A stretch of DNA of 64,000 nucleotides. It comes from Triatoma infestans (lineage: Eukaryota; Arthropoda; Insecta; Hemiptera; Reduviidae). The translations under genes and the position numbers were made by a program. Of this stretch, positions 1-11,165 are shown in pieces. The stretch covers positions 124,001 through 188,000 of the forward strand of contig JAAEAF010000089.1 in NCBI GenBank assembly GCA_011037195.1, given 5' to 3'. How positions within the stretch are numbered: position 1 is the stretch's first letter; each line of letters begins with the position of its first letter. The notes below the pieces were generated by a model. The model was given only the letters and a program-made list of their open reading frames with translations, did not search any database and was not told the origin of the DNA.

Positions 1-1
1 A

Positions 2-740
2 AGTGCTAACCTTAGATATGCAACTCACATTGACGAAACTTGCAAAAGAGCTTCCAGGATGCTGGGGTTTGTGATCCGGAAAACAAGAGAGCTCGAAGAC
101 CCTAAAGCAATTTTGGCGGTCTATACGTCATATGTTAGAAGTATTTTAGAATATGGTTCACTGGTGTGGAACCCATATACAAAGAGCGACGTTGATAGTC
201 TTGAATTTATACAAGGGCGATTTGTCAAATATTACATAAGGAAGTTCCCCCACGTTAAATTAGACATTGATTCCTTAGAAATAAGGAGATTGAAGGCTGA
301 TCTGTTATTCCTTTATAAACTGATCAATAATACAATCGACTGTTCTGAACTCCTGGCTGATATTCCCTTCCATGTATCTCCCATCCACTTAAGACATTCC
401 TATACGTTTGCAGTTCCTCATCATAGCACAAATCTATTCTTTCACATGAACATTCTGTCAAGAATATGCCGGGAATGGAATGAACACATCAATAATAATT
501 TGGACTTCTCAGTGATTTCAAAACATTGTTAAATGAAATTAAATGAAGTTTTCCCTTTTTTTTGTAAACAAATTATGTTCTATATATATTTATATTGTTA
601 TTGTTTACACCTCTGTTTATCTAGATTGTTGTGTTTTAAATGTTACTGCTTGACTTACATTATTTATTTTAATGTACAAATTTAATTCATGTTGAGACTT
701 CAACCACATGGCTGTTTGTTGATGAAATAAATAAATAAAT
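2..740 (+). mobile_element. Non-LTR retrotransposon 3' end (RT C-terminus), 5' part outside the window
   Basis: The frame is already open at base 2 and runs to TAA at 530-532. It encodes the thumb and C-terminal part of a LINE reverse transcriptase. HIDETCKRASRMLGF is the classic motif after the RT active site, followed by LEYGSLVWNPY and a Leu/Arg-rich tail ending FSVISKHC. A short 3' UTR ends in an AAATAAATAAAT tail near 727-740. Clade is Jockey/CR1-like by feel. This stretch has no internal stops, so it is less decayed than the other LINE pieces here. Confidence 0.8.
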
Positions 741-954
741 TATCCTCTATTTGCTGTAAAATTATATATACATATTTTTATATGTACTTATATTTTTAAA
801 TTTCTAAATTAAATTTATTTTTTATATTATATTTGACACATGTTGTAATAATGTATATTGGAGCATGTGAAAATATTAGGCTATTAACGCCAGGAAAAAA
901 CCACACACACAGACCATTTTGTTAAATAAAACTCAGCAGAGCGTTTAACTATAT

Positions 955-2055
955 TTAATAAACACTGGGAAACATAAAGTACAGTACAAACGAGGTTGTA
1001 TTATCACACCGAACTAGTATTACATCACATTCTAAAATGTACATGGAGGTTACATACACTGTTACTTGTACTGGACAAGCTTGCACTCCAACACATTTTC
1101 TAAAAACTACTTTTTTGGACTGAGGAGATCTCAAAACGTATATTTCTGGTAATAACTCAATTTCGAAAACCTGGCACGATTGCAATACTTCCTCTTATTT
1201 CCTATAGTAAGAGAAAGTAAAAAACCGGTATGAATCATTCAACGACTTTCTCTTACTGCAGTTAATCAAGTATGAAATTGCATACTTATATATAGACTTA
1301 TTAATGTGTAATAATATTATATAGTTGATAGAAGCATGCATTGAAGTAAAGTGGTGCTAGATGAGAGCTGAAAGTTGTCTCTTTCCCAGAAGCCCCCAAA
1401 AAACAATTTTCCTAGAAAATTGCTTCTAATGAAGGGCCAGTTTAGAAAAAATCCTGAAAAACTAGAAAAAAAAACATCAGTTATGTCCTACTTCCGGCTG
1501 ATGGATTTTGACCAAAATCTTATTGTCACATGAGTTGTTGCCTAAATGGGATATGAAAATTGAGACTTTCTGTGATTTTACATTTTTGAAATACATGCTC
1601 ATACACATACTCTTTCTCTATTCAAGGAATCTCAAAACAGGGATTTCCGATAAAACTTCATTTTCGAAAATGTGACGCGATGGCAAACCAGTAAACAAAG
1701 AGAAAGTTAAAAAAAATTGGCATGTTTATTTTAATCGACTGTACTTCGATTTTAGGACCTAAGTCCAGGTAATATGACAAAATTTTGTTCAATACTCTCT
1801 GTCAGTACAGTCGCACTTCCAGTTGGTGGAGTTTGACCATCTCAGTGCTTAAATAGCAAAATCATGTTAATACCAAACGGAATACTAAGTTTGAGCTTCC
1901 TGCGATTTTTCGTTCTTCAGATATTTCGCACATAAACATACATTTTGTTTTTCATACTAATGAGGGGGATACGTATTTTCGGTGAAAGCTTAATTTCGGA
2001 AGCTTGACAGGAACACATTGCCATTCTTCCTCTTAAAGGAATAAGGGAAAGTGAA
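955..2055 (+). repeat. Three adjacent copies of the AGAGAAAGT dispersed repeat
   Basis: Three partial copies lie in the same orientation. The first ends at TAGTAAGAGAAAGT (about 1217). The second starts at ACTTTCTCTTACTGCAG (about 1243) and ends near 1706 with AAAGAGAAAGT. The third spans about 1735-2052 and ends in AAGGGAAAGT. Each has the family's right-hand block: a stretch similar to GGACCTCAAAACATGTATTTCCGG, then a CGAAAATTTGACACGA-like stretch. No coding capacity was seen. Confidence 0.7.
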
Positions 2056-3490
2056 AAAGATATTTTCTGCATATTTCCTCCTCAAGTTTATTACCTACGG
2101 TAGTTATGTTTTATATTAATTAATAAAAGAAATAGTAATAAAAATAATTAGTAATTAAACTATTAATAATTAATCATATACAGTGTATTATCAGTATCTA
2201 AATACGTTGTTACGTATATTCTTTTATCAACAATAGATGACCACTGGTCTCCCATAGAGAAGAAACAATTAGGTCAAAATTGGAAATGTGTCAAAACAAG
2301 GGTAGATTATAACACACTTGGTTGAGTTTTCTTTAAACTACTTATCTCAGTAAATCAATATTAATAGATCCATCAGTGCCACAGTTTTTTAAGCTGTGCA
2401 ATTTTAAGAGCTGGCATAATTTAATACTGTTATTGGTTTAATTACGAAATGATTTATATTATTATTACTATTCTACTCGTATTATTAGTCTCTAAATAGT
2501 GCTCTAAAATTAATTCTTATTGTTTTCCTTTTCTTAATCCTGACAGTTACATACCATATTCTTTATGCCCATAATTAATTAGATTTATAGTTTTCATCTG
2601 AGTTTTATCGCTGGAATTGATGAATCTTTGTGCTATATAATTTTGTTAAAGTTGTAGAAATACTTATGTTCTAATTATAATTCATCAATAGAATTTAAAT
2701 ATTAAGTGAGACTGAAGCCCATAATTGACAGTGATTATCGAAGTCAACGACTTATATTATACAATTATTCCTGTAAACTTAGCAAAAGTTATTTAAAAAA
2801 AATGATTCTGATGTGAAATGTTCACATGATCATTAATAAAATTATGAAATTGATAATTTCCTTTAAACTTGAAAATTTGAATTTAGTTGCCCTAACTTAG
2901 TTATAGAGATGAGAGATATACCTATATTTAGTACAGATGCCAGGTAGAAAATGAAAGTACTTATAATTTAATCAACAAGACTGCACCAAAAAATTGCACA
3001 AATTCAATTTTTCCAGACAAATATTTCAAATAAAAGTAAGAGGTTTATGTATTAGTCTAGTTAGCAGCTCAAACATAAATAAAATTGTTGTAGCCGTTTT
3101 TGACTTATTATCTAGTTAAGTCAATATTATGAAGTTAGTTATAGCTAGCCATAGACATCACCAACATTAATAACCACCTCAACGAAATTAATTGCTGGAA
3201 ATCTGTAATCTCTTATACTTTATCCGCCCCATTAATCTTTCTTCGTGTAACCATCTATAGAATAAAAGTGCAAACTATTAGGTTGTTACATATCTATAAT
3301 ACTATCCAACTGTTCATTTAAAATACCCCAGTCGTTTTGTTAGTTTCACTGAATTTTGTTAGTCAATTAACTGTAAACATTTATTAAAAAATGGAATAGT
3401 TAGAAATGAAGTTGAAATTTTATTTATTCCATTTTTCCACATATTGAATCAGCAGGCATAATTTTCTAAAAATCTGTTAAAATTTCTTTT
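2056..3490. other. AT-rich intergenic DNA, nothing recognised
   Basis: Very AT-rich, with no open frame, repeat boundary or RNA gene that I can support. Confidence 0.5.
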
Positions 3491-3494
3491 TTAA

Positions 3495-3775
3495 CCTTCT
3501 TATTGCTTAAAAGAAAGTTTGTGCTCATGTCAAACTTTGGAAATTGAGTTTCATTCGGAAATAATATTTTGAGATCACATGAGTTTGAATAAAATGAATT
3601 TAGCGATTGGTCTGTAAATGTATAGGGGGGAATGTGTGTGGCACGGAGAGGGATAAGAAAAAAATCTCAAAATCCAAAAAAGAAGCTGATATGTCATATA
3701 CCATTAAGGTGCGAGAATATGTTTATGAATTTTCCAGAGTTTTCTTGGAAACGGCTCCAATGAATTTATTTATTT
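3495..3775 (-). repeat. Fragment of the AGAGAAAGT dispersed repeat, reversed
   Basis: On the - strand this matches the family's right part: the CTCAAAATATTATTTCCG and TTTCCAAAGTTTGACATGA blocks and the gaaaa-(t)cg-c-aaaaa module. A short + frame across it (3607-3891) is accidental. Confidence 0.55.
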
Positions 3776-3956
3776 TTTTATTTATTTGCATCGACATAGT
3801 GTCATTCAGCAAAATTTTGGATTACTCCATATTCGTCTTACCTCTTAATAATAATAATAATAATAAACACTGCATTCAAACCAATAAATAATGCCTACTC
3901 AATATTTATTTCTTTTCTAATGCCTATTGATTAAAAATCTATAACTACATAATCTT

Positions 3957-4345
3957 GCAAATTTATGCACTTTATGTCAGCAATAAATACCTCCACAACT
4001 CAAATTTTAGAATCATTCTCTCTAAGTACACTCTTTCATCTGCATAAGGTGGGATTGGTTGATACGGAGCCATTGTGTAGAGTGTGTCAGGAGGAGGAGG
4101 AGACGGGCACTCACCTGTTGTTCGATTGCGTTGCAATCGGCAGATTGCGGTACGAGATCTTCGCACGTTGAGACCGGAGGAAATCGTACTGCAAGAAGCA
4201 CTGATGGGGAAGGTCCTGGACCTCATGAAGAGGGGAGATTCCTCTACTAGGTATTGAGGAGTTGGCACAATAAGCCTCAACGGGTAGGCTGCAGTGTCTG
4301 GGTTTGACCCCCCCCCGCGTGTCATTCTAATTCTAATTCTAAGTA
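3957..4345 (+). mobile_element. 5'-truncated LINE 3' end with zinc knuckle and (TTCTAA)n tail
   Basis: The + frame 3965-4171 encodes GLVDTEPLCRVCQEEEETGT then HLLFDC. This is the CCHC-type knuckle found after RNase H in R1/LOA-like LINE ORF2 proteins. The end is marked by three TTCTAA-like units (about 4325-4345), a typical simple-repeat LINE tail. It is too short for clade assignment. Confidence 0.65.
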
Positions 4346-5105
4346 CACTCTATAGTTCCTAAGTAAAAGTTTCATTCTGGTATTTTATCCATGCTTTTAC
4401 TTGCCAAGTTTGTGTGTCTGTAGTAGTATGACTTCCACCATGCGCGCGCATGTCGTCCGACCAGACATTCCGTTTTCAGCCCTTTAATTCCCTCCCGCCA
4501 ATTCTCTGGCGTGTTGGGGGATTTCGCGCCTTGTTTCGCGTTACCGAACGTTGGTTTCCTCTCCACGGCCCTCGTTTTCTCTTGTTACTCATCCCTTTTC
4601 GTCACTTGCCTGTTTGTTCTCTTCTAGTGCAAATATATGAGTATTGTTCTACTGCATCAAAATCTCAACTATTTCATTCTGAACTGCTTCCTTGTTTAGA
4701 TTCACCGCATCCTGTTCTTATAACACATATCTGCCTCCAGCCAGCTTCCAAGAGGTCTTATTCGCATCAATAAATGCACGCTTTCGTACCGCTTCACTCA
4801 CCAGTGACCTTTCCCGTATCTTCCCTTTATACACGAACATTTTACACATATTCACCTTTATACCTTTTACGCTTCATAGCGTCATTCACAGCTTCTCCAG
4901 CTCAGCATACATTCTCATTCATCCTAACCGCATCTTCAAGGTAAGAAAATTAAAATTTTTTATTAGAATGCTTCACTAAGCGCTTATCCTTTTACGGTTT
5001 TACGTTTCCGAGAACACGCCTACGTGCTACACATACTTTTCATATCTCTCTTCATTTGTGTTGCCGTCAGATTACTTCCTTAAATTTAATGTATTTCAAT
5101 TAACA
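4346..5105. other. Unassigned stretch with a short GC-richer block
   Basis: 4430-4640 is richer in GC than its surroundings and is open on both strands (4450-4773 +, 4372-4566 -). Neither translation shows a domain I recognise. The rest is AT-rich. It may be part of the Penelope-like insertion cluster that follows. Confidence 0.35.
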
Positions 5106-5285
5106 AACTAAGTGTGATGTGTAACAGAAACATTACGTTGATGTAAACTCTCTACAGAAATTTAATAAATTTGCTCTGACGATGGATGAGAATCCGAAAC
5201 CGGTCAGGAATATGAAAAGTATGCATACTAATGACGGATAAAAACCAGCTGTTATCCAGCATTGCGGACCCATCTACGTATGTCT
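5106..5285 (+). mobile_element. Probable Penelope-like element terminus, copy 1
   Basis: This stretch is homologous to both arms of the 10955-11165 block: GTAACAGAAACATTA, ACTCTCTACAG, CCGAAACCGGTCAGGAA and CCAGCATTGCGGAC. It carries a hammerhead-like core (listed separately). The Penelope assignment is an inference from hammerhead-bearing terminal repeats and variable target duplications. No reverse transcriptase or GIY-YIG domain is attached. Confidence 0.5.
5176..5205 (+). ncRNA. Hammerhead-ribozyme-like core, copy 1
   Basis: CTGACGA (5176-5182) fits CUGANGA. Stem II pairs GGAT (5184-5187) with ATCC (5192-5195) around a GAGA loop. GAAA (5196-5199) follows directly, and CCGGTC ends at 5205 with the expected UC cleavage site. 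Stem III would be the self-complementary ACCGGT with no loop, so only a dimeric or extended fold would be plausible. Stem I pairs weakly (TTGCT with AGGAA, one mismatch). A bulged U after the CUGANGA box departs from the canonical G10.1-C11.1 pair, so activity is doubtful. Confidence 0.4.
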
Positions 5286-5381
5286 ATACCACCTCAATTT
5301 TGTGAAAAAAAGAATGTCATCATATTGGAAAGGGGCATCCAGGAATTGTACAATGCACTAAACATAATATTTCTTTCATTA

Positions 5382-5653
5382 GAGACATTTTCCGTGGTAG
5401 CCTGCTTCATTTTGTGGTAATCGACCGCTTTCGGGCGTTCCCATCTTTAGGATGCGTTTTTCAGACAGTGTGACAAAATGCAACGGTGTAAACTGAATTT
5501 GCTCTGAGCAAGTCTGTGTTGTCACACTGTCTGAAAAACGCATTCTGAAGATAGGCGAACGCCCGAAACCGGTCGATGACCACAAAATGAAGCAGGCTAC
5601 CACGGAAAATGTCTCCGATACTTTCCAGCTCTGCGGAACCAACCACCACGACA
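5382..5653. mobile_element. Palindromic insertion with 13-bp target duplication (Penelope-like terminus)
   Basis: ATTTCTTTCATTA occurs at 5369-5381 and again at 5654-5666, so 5382-5653 is a discrete 272-bp insertion. It consists of a left arm (about 5382-5476), a spacer of about 42 nt, a right arm (about 5519-5615) that is the left arm's near-perfect reverse complement, and a 38-nt tail with CCAGCTCTGCGGAACC, like the end of copy 1. The right arm has a hammerhead-like core. There is no coding capacity: the - strand frames across it are artefacts of the palindrome. Confidence 0.7.
5545..5574 (+). ncRNA. Hammerhead-ribozyme-like core, copy 2
   Basis: CTGAAGA (5545-5551) fits CUGANGA. GGCG and CGCC form a possible stem II (5554-5563), and GAAACCGGTC lies at 5565-5574. 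Stem I can pair CATT with GATG on either side. The GAAACCGGTC string is identical to copy 1 although the flanks differ. The opposite arm's version (- strand, about 5425-5455) has changes in both boxes and looks dead. As in copy 1, extra bases separate the core from stem II. Confidence 0.4.
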
Positions 5654-5666
5654 ATTTCTTTCATTA

Positions 5667-7500
5667 TTATATACATCCCTCTATTATATATTTTGGAAAT
5701 TCTCCTCTACATTATACTAAACCCAGGTGACGATGATCTTTGTCCTATCCTATGCAGGTATAATCCGCACACAACATGGTTTGCCCTTTTTAATCTCTTT
5801 CTGGTAACAGTTTTGTTTAAACTGATTGATATCTACTTCGAATTTCAATCGAATTTATATTCGATTTTCTTTTTGTTTTAAGTTAACTTTCATGTTTTTT
5901 AGTTTTATTTGAGTTCGAGGAACTTCGCATCGTGACCGTTATGATAAGTTGATGTAGCAAACTTGGAGGATATTTTTACCATTGTCTCTTAATTATGTAA
6001 TTTTCTTTTCAAGGGTTATTTTAATTATTCCCTGGTTTTAGCATTATTTTTAGGAATTAAAATAGTTGAACTAATATTTTTAATAGTTGAACAAATTTGA
6101 CTAAACCTATCTTTTTCTTGCAAATATTTTCTGTGAGGTAGACTTAACTTTAAACTGCCATTACAACTTTTGCAGTGCTGACAGAGAGCAGGAAGTTGGT
6201 ATACTGAAAGCCATAAATTATATTCCCCATTAGCTGCATTTGTACGTAATGCTAAACTAAAAGTTTGTAAGAATTCCAAGTTTCAGAATTTGTGAAATTG
6301 GTAGGTATAACTGAAAGTCGCATTAAGTTTCAGCCAAATTTTATTATATTCCATAAAAAAGAAAATTTAAACGATATTTGTCAAGTGACAGTAGCATCAT
6401 GAGTAGAATGCACCCACCCACCCCTACCATCGCCCTACTACCTTATTATGAGAAAACGTTAGTCCGATTTTTCATGTGAGAAAACGTTCGTTCGGTTTTT
6501 AATCTTTCGTTAACGTTCTCTTTTTACCAAATAGGTGGCCTCCCAGTAAACGTATTTAAAAAACAAGAGTTTACTTGATCAAGTTCGTTTCGAAAAAACA
6601 AACTCTATCATCTATATTTGGAGTTTTAAAAATATTTAAAACAATGAAACAAGGTTAATTCGATTTTTAACTCAAGTGCCCTAATTCTTTCTCAGATAGT
6701 CTGAGTGTGTTTTCTCAAATTTTGAATATAAAATTTCTTTAACGTGTAGATCACCAACATTATATATATATTTTTTTGTTAGTGCCTCATTTTAGGCATT
6801 TGCTATTCTAAAATATGTGAATCATTTATATTTTAAAGGGAAGTTTTAAAATTAAGTTTTAGTTATGTTTGCTGCCTAGAAAAAATTGAGACTCAGCCAT
6901 TTTCGAATCAATAGCGGAAAAAAAGGCATTAGAGACATAAAAAACTCTTTTTCAAGAATAATGGAACAAATTAATTGCTGAAAAATAGTAACCAGCAATA
7001 TTTTTGGAATTTGATTAATTATTAAGAAAAAATACTAAGTAAATATTAATCTGAACTAATTTTATAACTGCTTTAAGTTCTATAAATAATGCGAGACGCG
7101 TGTTTAAAGTAAGCTTTCCAATAATAACATTATGCCTTTGTTATGAAAGAATATGTGTGGGAGGAAATCTCTGAAAACATTAAAAAAAAATCAAAGAAAA
7201 CAATACATTAAATTTCATCAATACCTGTATCAAACCAGAACACTTTTTTTGTGATGTTTCCATTAGGTGTGATTTTGAATTTCATTCCACAAACGTCAAT
7301 AGTAAAGGGTCGCTCACCCCTTATTTACAACTTCATTGAAAAAGTTTGAAACATATGCACCTAGTAATTTACTATTTGTAAGCCTTAGAATCAGTACAAC
7401 TTATAAGATGCATAAACATATTAAGGGCTACGTCTAATTGATTCAGAATAAAATGCCTCAGAAACCTTTATTTTGCAGAAACCTAGAAAAATCTGTTAAA
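5667..7500. other. AT-rich DNA without recognised genes
   Basis: The short frames at 5609-5881 and 6025-6279 show no domain and are best read as chance. A run of C-rich CACCCACCCACCCC lies near 6410-6425. No repeat boundary was found. Confidence 0.45.
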
Positions 7501-7504
7501 ATGT

Positions 7505-8215
7505 TATAACTTGAAAAATCATTTACAGCAACTACTGTATAGTGTTGGGTGATAGTGAGAACGCAAAATTAGGCAGAATGTTAGAAAATCATACTTCATA
7601 TATAAAATTTCGCCAGAAAAACCTGTTTTGAGGTCCCCTGAGTGCGAAAAAAATGTTTTTAGGCAATGATCGTGTATTTATGCATATATAGATATATATG
7701 AGTGTATGTTTGTCAACAAAATATATCCAAAACGAGAAACTACAGGAAACTCAAAATTGGTATTTCGTTTTGATATACCACTGCATCTGACACGGAGGTT
7801 TTGGGCTACATTCATCTAAAGGAAGTACGACTTTATGAATGTTTTTTCAGTGTTCCACATTTTCGAGAAAGTGTTTCCAATGATTTTTTTGACACATTTT
7901 TCAAGGAAAATTGATTTTTGAAGGATTCTGAGGGAAGAACCACTTAGAGCTTTCCTCTAATGTACCATTTCAGTACAATCTGGTTCTACCATGTATATAT
8001 ATTGAAGTACGTAGAAGCACTGGTAGAACTTCAATTTGAAGAAAATCGGTTTGCCGAAAGTGAGACTTTACAGAATAAATTTTTAAGGTTTTTGGAATTT
8101 TTTCGAAGTTGGAGATTTTTTGGAATTCTTTAAACTTGGAATGCACTGGAGGCTCTAAACTAACACTTTTATTTGAAACATTTTTCCGGAAATATTCATT
8201 ATAGAGGCCCACTGT
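7505..8215 (-). repeat. AGAGAAAGT dispersed repeat, reversed, nearly full length
   Basis: Read on the - strand it shows the family order: GAAAATCGGTTT / CTTTAAACTTGGAAT modules, TTTAGAGGAAAGCTC, a CAAAAATCAATTTTCC block, ACTTCCTTTAG, then CTCAGGGGACCTCAAAACAG near 7630. Termini are worn. Confidence 0.6.
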
Positions 8216-8251
8216 CAATTATGTTTAAATCTAAACTCCCGCCACCAGCTT

Positions 8252-10880
8252 TATTTATTTATTTATTCATTCATATAAACGGGTTTGTACCCAGTTACAA
8301 GTTTTATAAAAAATAAAATTAAATATCTTTACACTAAAACAGTTGACACATTAATATTATGAGTAAGTAATTACTAAAATATAAGTTACTATAAAACTAA
8401 AATATTTTCTTAAGTTAAGTTGTAAGTATAATATAAAAATATAAAAGTAGTTAAAATAATGAAAATTGAAGGTAAACATACAAGTCTAAATACAAACTTT
8501 GTAATATACACATCAATCATAGATCCTTTCCTAGTGAAAATTTAGTAAGTAATGTTTCAACTGTACAGGTGAAATATGGAGAAAATCACATTGCAGTTCG
8601 TTCGTTGATTCCATTTGTCGCGTATTACTACGCGAATTGATATAATAGGGATACTTCCTTTGGGTGGACTCCCATTTTTCTTACACATACAATTGACTGG
8701 CCACACTGTTAGGTTAGTCATCTTTTATTTTCTATTAATTTTCGTATTAGTTAGATTTATCTAAATGATGTTTTGATTCAATTTACATCATTTACTAAAT
8801 GTCAAAGTGAATAAGTGTGCTATGCACTTCTTTCGATTATACTTAAGAATCATAATGCCCAACTTGTCTAATTCATCAGGCATATTATTCTTAAAGAGAA
8901 CACACCCTGTTCCGAGTCAGTGTGTAGTTGCAATCCTTGTATGTATGAGTTACAGAGCTTCTGACGGCACCTGTGGCACTTAGTTCATTTTTGGGCTCTA
9001 CGCAGTATTGTATTTCATCAGCACGTTTCTTTTAACTTGATGATCTTCATCTTACAGCCCCAGGCGGCTTTTTATTGAATCAGCAATCATCTTCTTTACT
9101 GTGCCATTAATATTTTCAAAAGGAAATATAGCATTCACGTAATTATTAACTCTAGAGGTGGATTAATTTACGAAGCGGTACGTCAGCTTTTTATATCCTA
9201 CCCATCCTTATCACCTTTTGGTTATTATTATTATTCTGTCCAAAAACCTGTGATCTTTTCTGATTTAATCGCTGATAATTATTAACTTAAACGACGCAAT
9301 CAACCATATTGCGCAATACTTCCGGCACCGACTTCCTCAACTCAACTGGCACTATTACCACTGTAATACTACTATTATTACCTTCATTGTGGATTATCTC
9401 TAATCTTGCACATCCAAGTGTTTCAAGGAACTATTAATACCAGAACCTTGGTAGCTGAATATTACAACTAGCGACAGTGTGTCCGTCAAACCTAACAGCC
9501 TACTACATTCTCGCTGTGATTGGGAAGCCTCATTCTCAGGTATTTCCCCTGTTTATTATTTTAAATAAGTGCTGATTAAACTTGTGTTAATACATGATCT
9601 AGGGTTACATGCCCTCCTGCTGATTCTTATAAAACTTACATATTATTATCACAAGACAATATTTTATTCTACCTTTATTCTTTTTAACAATAATTGGTGA
9701 TTTTCAAGGGTTTATACTTCTCATTTAACATTGTTCTAATCTATTCTCAGATTAGAGCTGGTCCTCCACTTAATAGTAGGGGTCCCCCGGATTGTAGGGG
9801 CTCGCGTCTACATCTGCCGTTTCCGACACCAGTACCTAGGATCTGCATGTGCTATTATAGCATAATCCAGTCCATTACCAGTGCGTTGAACAACAACGTT
9901 GCCCGGTGAAGACTAGGATTTGGGTTATCATCGCCTTTATGTGATGTAGTCACACGAAATAAATGTATAGTTGAATGACTGATAAAAAGGCTAATTCATT
10001 TCCAGTCTACCTAGATCCCGTTCTCCAGCAAGTGGATTATTTACAATTAAATACTCCACACCATTAGTCTGGGAATATGGCTAAATTTTAAATAGTCTCG
10101 TAAGTAGTTTCTGAGAATTGTATTTTCTGTCTAGTAGTAAACTTTGGCACGTGAAAATTGAGTGAGTTAAGAATATAGGAGCAGTCAATTTGGTTGTATA
10201 AGAGTTTATACATGAAAGTCAAATCAGTGTGTCGTCTCATAGAATGTAGTCTGAAAAGTCCAGTAGTTTCCATGATCAGATCATACGGTACGTCTTAGTA
10301 AGTTCCAGTCTCCCAATACCAAAGAAGACGTAGAAACCTTCTTTGTATGGCTTCAATAGCATCAATATATGTTTTCTGATAAGGTGACCAGACAGTAGAA
10401 CAATATCCTAAAATAGGACTTACCAGAACCTTATACAAAGTGACCATTACCTGAGGATCCTTAAATTGTTTGGTTGTTCTCTGAATAAAGCCTAAAATTT
10501 TGTACGCTTTAGTCAATGTGCAGTAGGTTGAATAGAAGTAGGTTAAAAGGTTAGTTGTGTACGTAATTCCAAAGTCTTTAATAGAAGTTTGTCTGTCAAG
10601 AGGAGTGTCATGTATAGAATAGTTATAGATGAGAGAATCGCGACAGAGAGTGAAAGATACTATTTTACACTTATCAGTGTGAACGTGTTTTTATTAGCAT
10701 TGCACCAATCAACAAGACAATCCAGAGAATGCTGTAGCATGTCAGCATCTTGAATGGATCTTATGTTAAATAGATCTTTAAATCATCTGCAAACAGAGGA
10801 AAATTAACAAGTTGAAAACAGGAGGAAATGTCATTAATAAACAGTTTGAAGAGGAAAGGGCCAAGCAGTGACCTTGAGGA
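8252..10880 (-). mobile_element. LINE remnant (RT), interrupted by a solo LTR
   Basis: Minus-strand LINE split into 10061-10880 and 8252-8615. The first part holds reverse transcriptase motifs: QGSLLGPFLFKLFINDI and FADDLKIY near 10750-10870, then AYKILGFIQRTTKQF, LGYCSTVWSPYQKTYIDAIE, and a Leu/Tyr-rich tail matching the element at 1-740. A single-base loss or stop breaks the frame several times. The 3' end is TATGAATGAATAAATAAATAAA at 8252-8275 (read on the - strand). The LTR at 8616-10060 sits in the C-terminal coding part, flanked by a CCATT duplication. Confidence 0.75.
8616..10060 (+). mobile_element. Solo LTR of a BEL/Pao-type retrotransposon, 5-bp TSD CCATT
   Basis: It starts TGTCGCGTATTACTACGC and ends AATACTCCACA. 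CCATT at 8611-8615 is repeated at 10061-10065. It shares its start, end and several internal blocks (CACACTGTT, TTAGAGCTGGTCCTCC, CAGTACCTAGGATCTGCATG, GTTGAACAACAACGTTGCCC) with the LTRs at 20744 and 30381. At 1445 bp it is shorter and more diverged than those two. It formed by recombination between the two LTRs of a complete element that had jumped into a LINE. The AATAAA near 9960 fits an LTR polyadenylation signal. Confidence 0.82.
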
Positions 10881-10954
10881 AAAAAGGAAAATGCTTTATT
10901 GATTGGTCAGAGTTGGCTACCACACGAACCAGTATAATATATACATATATTGGA

Positions 10955-11165
10955 TATGTGGATGAGTCTGCAATGCTGGATAACATCTGGGATTTTGTCC
11001 GTCGTAACATTTATATTTGCGATGTTCCTGACCGGTTTCGGATTTTTAAAGATTGTCAGAGTAAAGTTGATCAACAAGTGTAAAGTGTAACAGAAACATT
11101 AAGTTAAAGTCAACTCTCTGCAGGAACTTGATAACTTTATTCCGACGATATGAAAATCCGAAACC
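10955..11165. mobile_element. Inverted pair of Penelope-like termini, copy 3
   Basis: The left arm (10955-11066) is the reverse complement of copy 1 (5106-5285), including GACCGGTTTCGGAT. The right arm (about 11070-11165) is a direct copy: GTAACAGAAACATTAAG then CTCTCTGCAGGAACTT. So two termini face each other head to head, as in the 5382-5653 palindrome. The hammerhead-like core survives on the - strand: GAAACCGGTC (11030-11039) with CTGACAA (11053-11059), one change from CUGANGA. Confidence 0.55.

Noticed and set aside
4450..4773. A protein-coding gene in the GC-richer block
   Set aside because: Open on both strands, no recognisable domain, no splice context or conserved motif.
5379..5676. 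Minus-strand genes across the palindrome
   Set aside because: Both frames translate the two arms of an inverted repeat, and the similarity between them is only the palindrome read twice.
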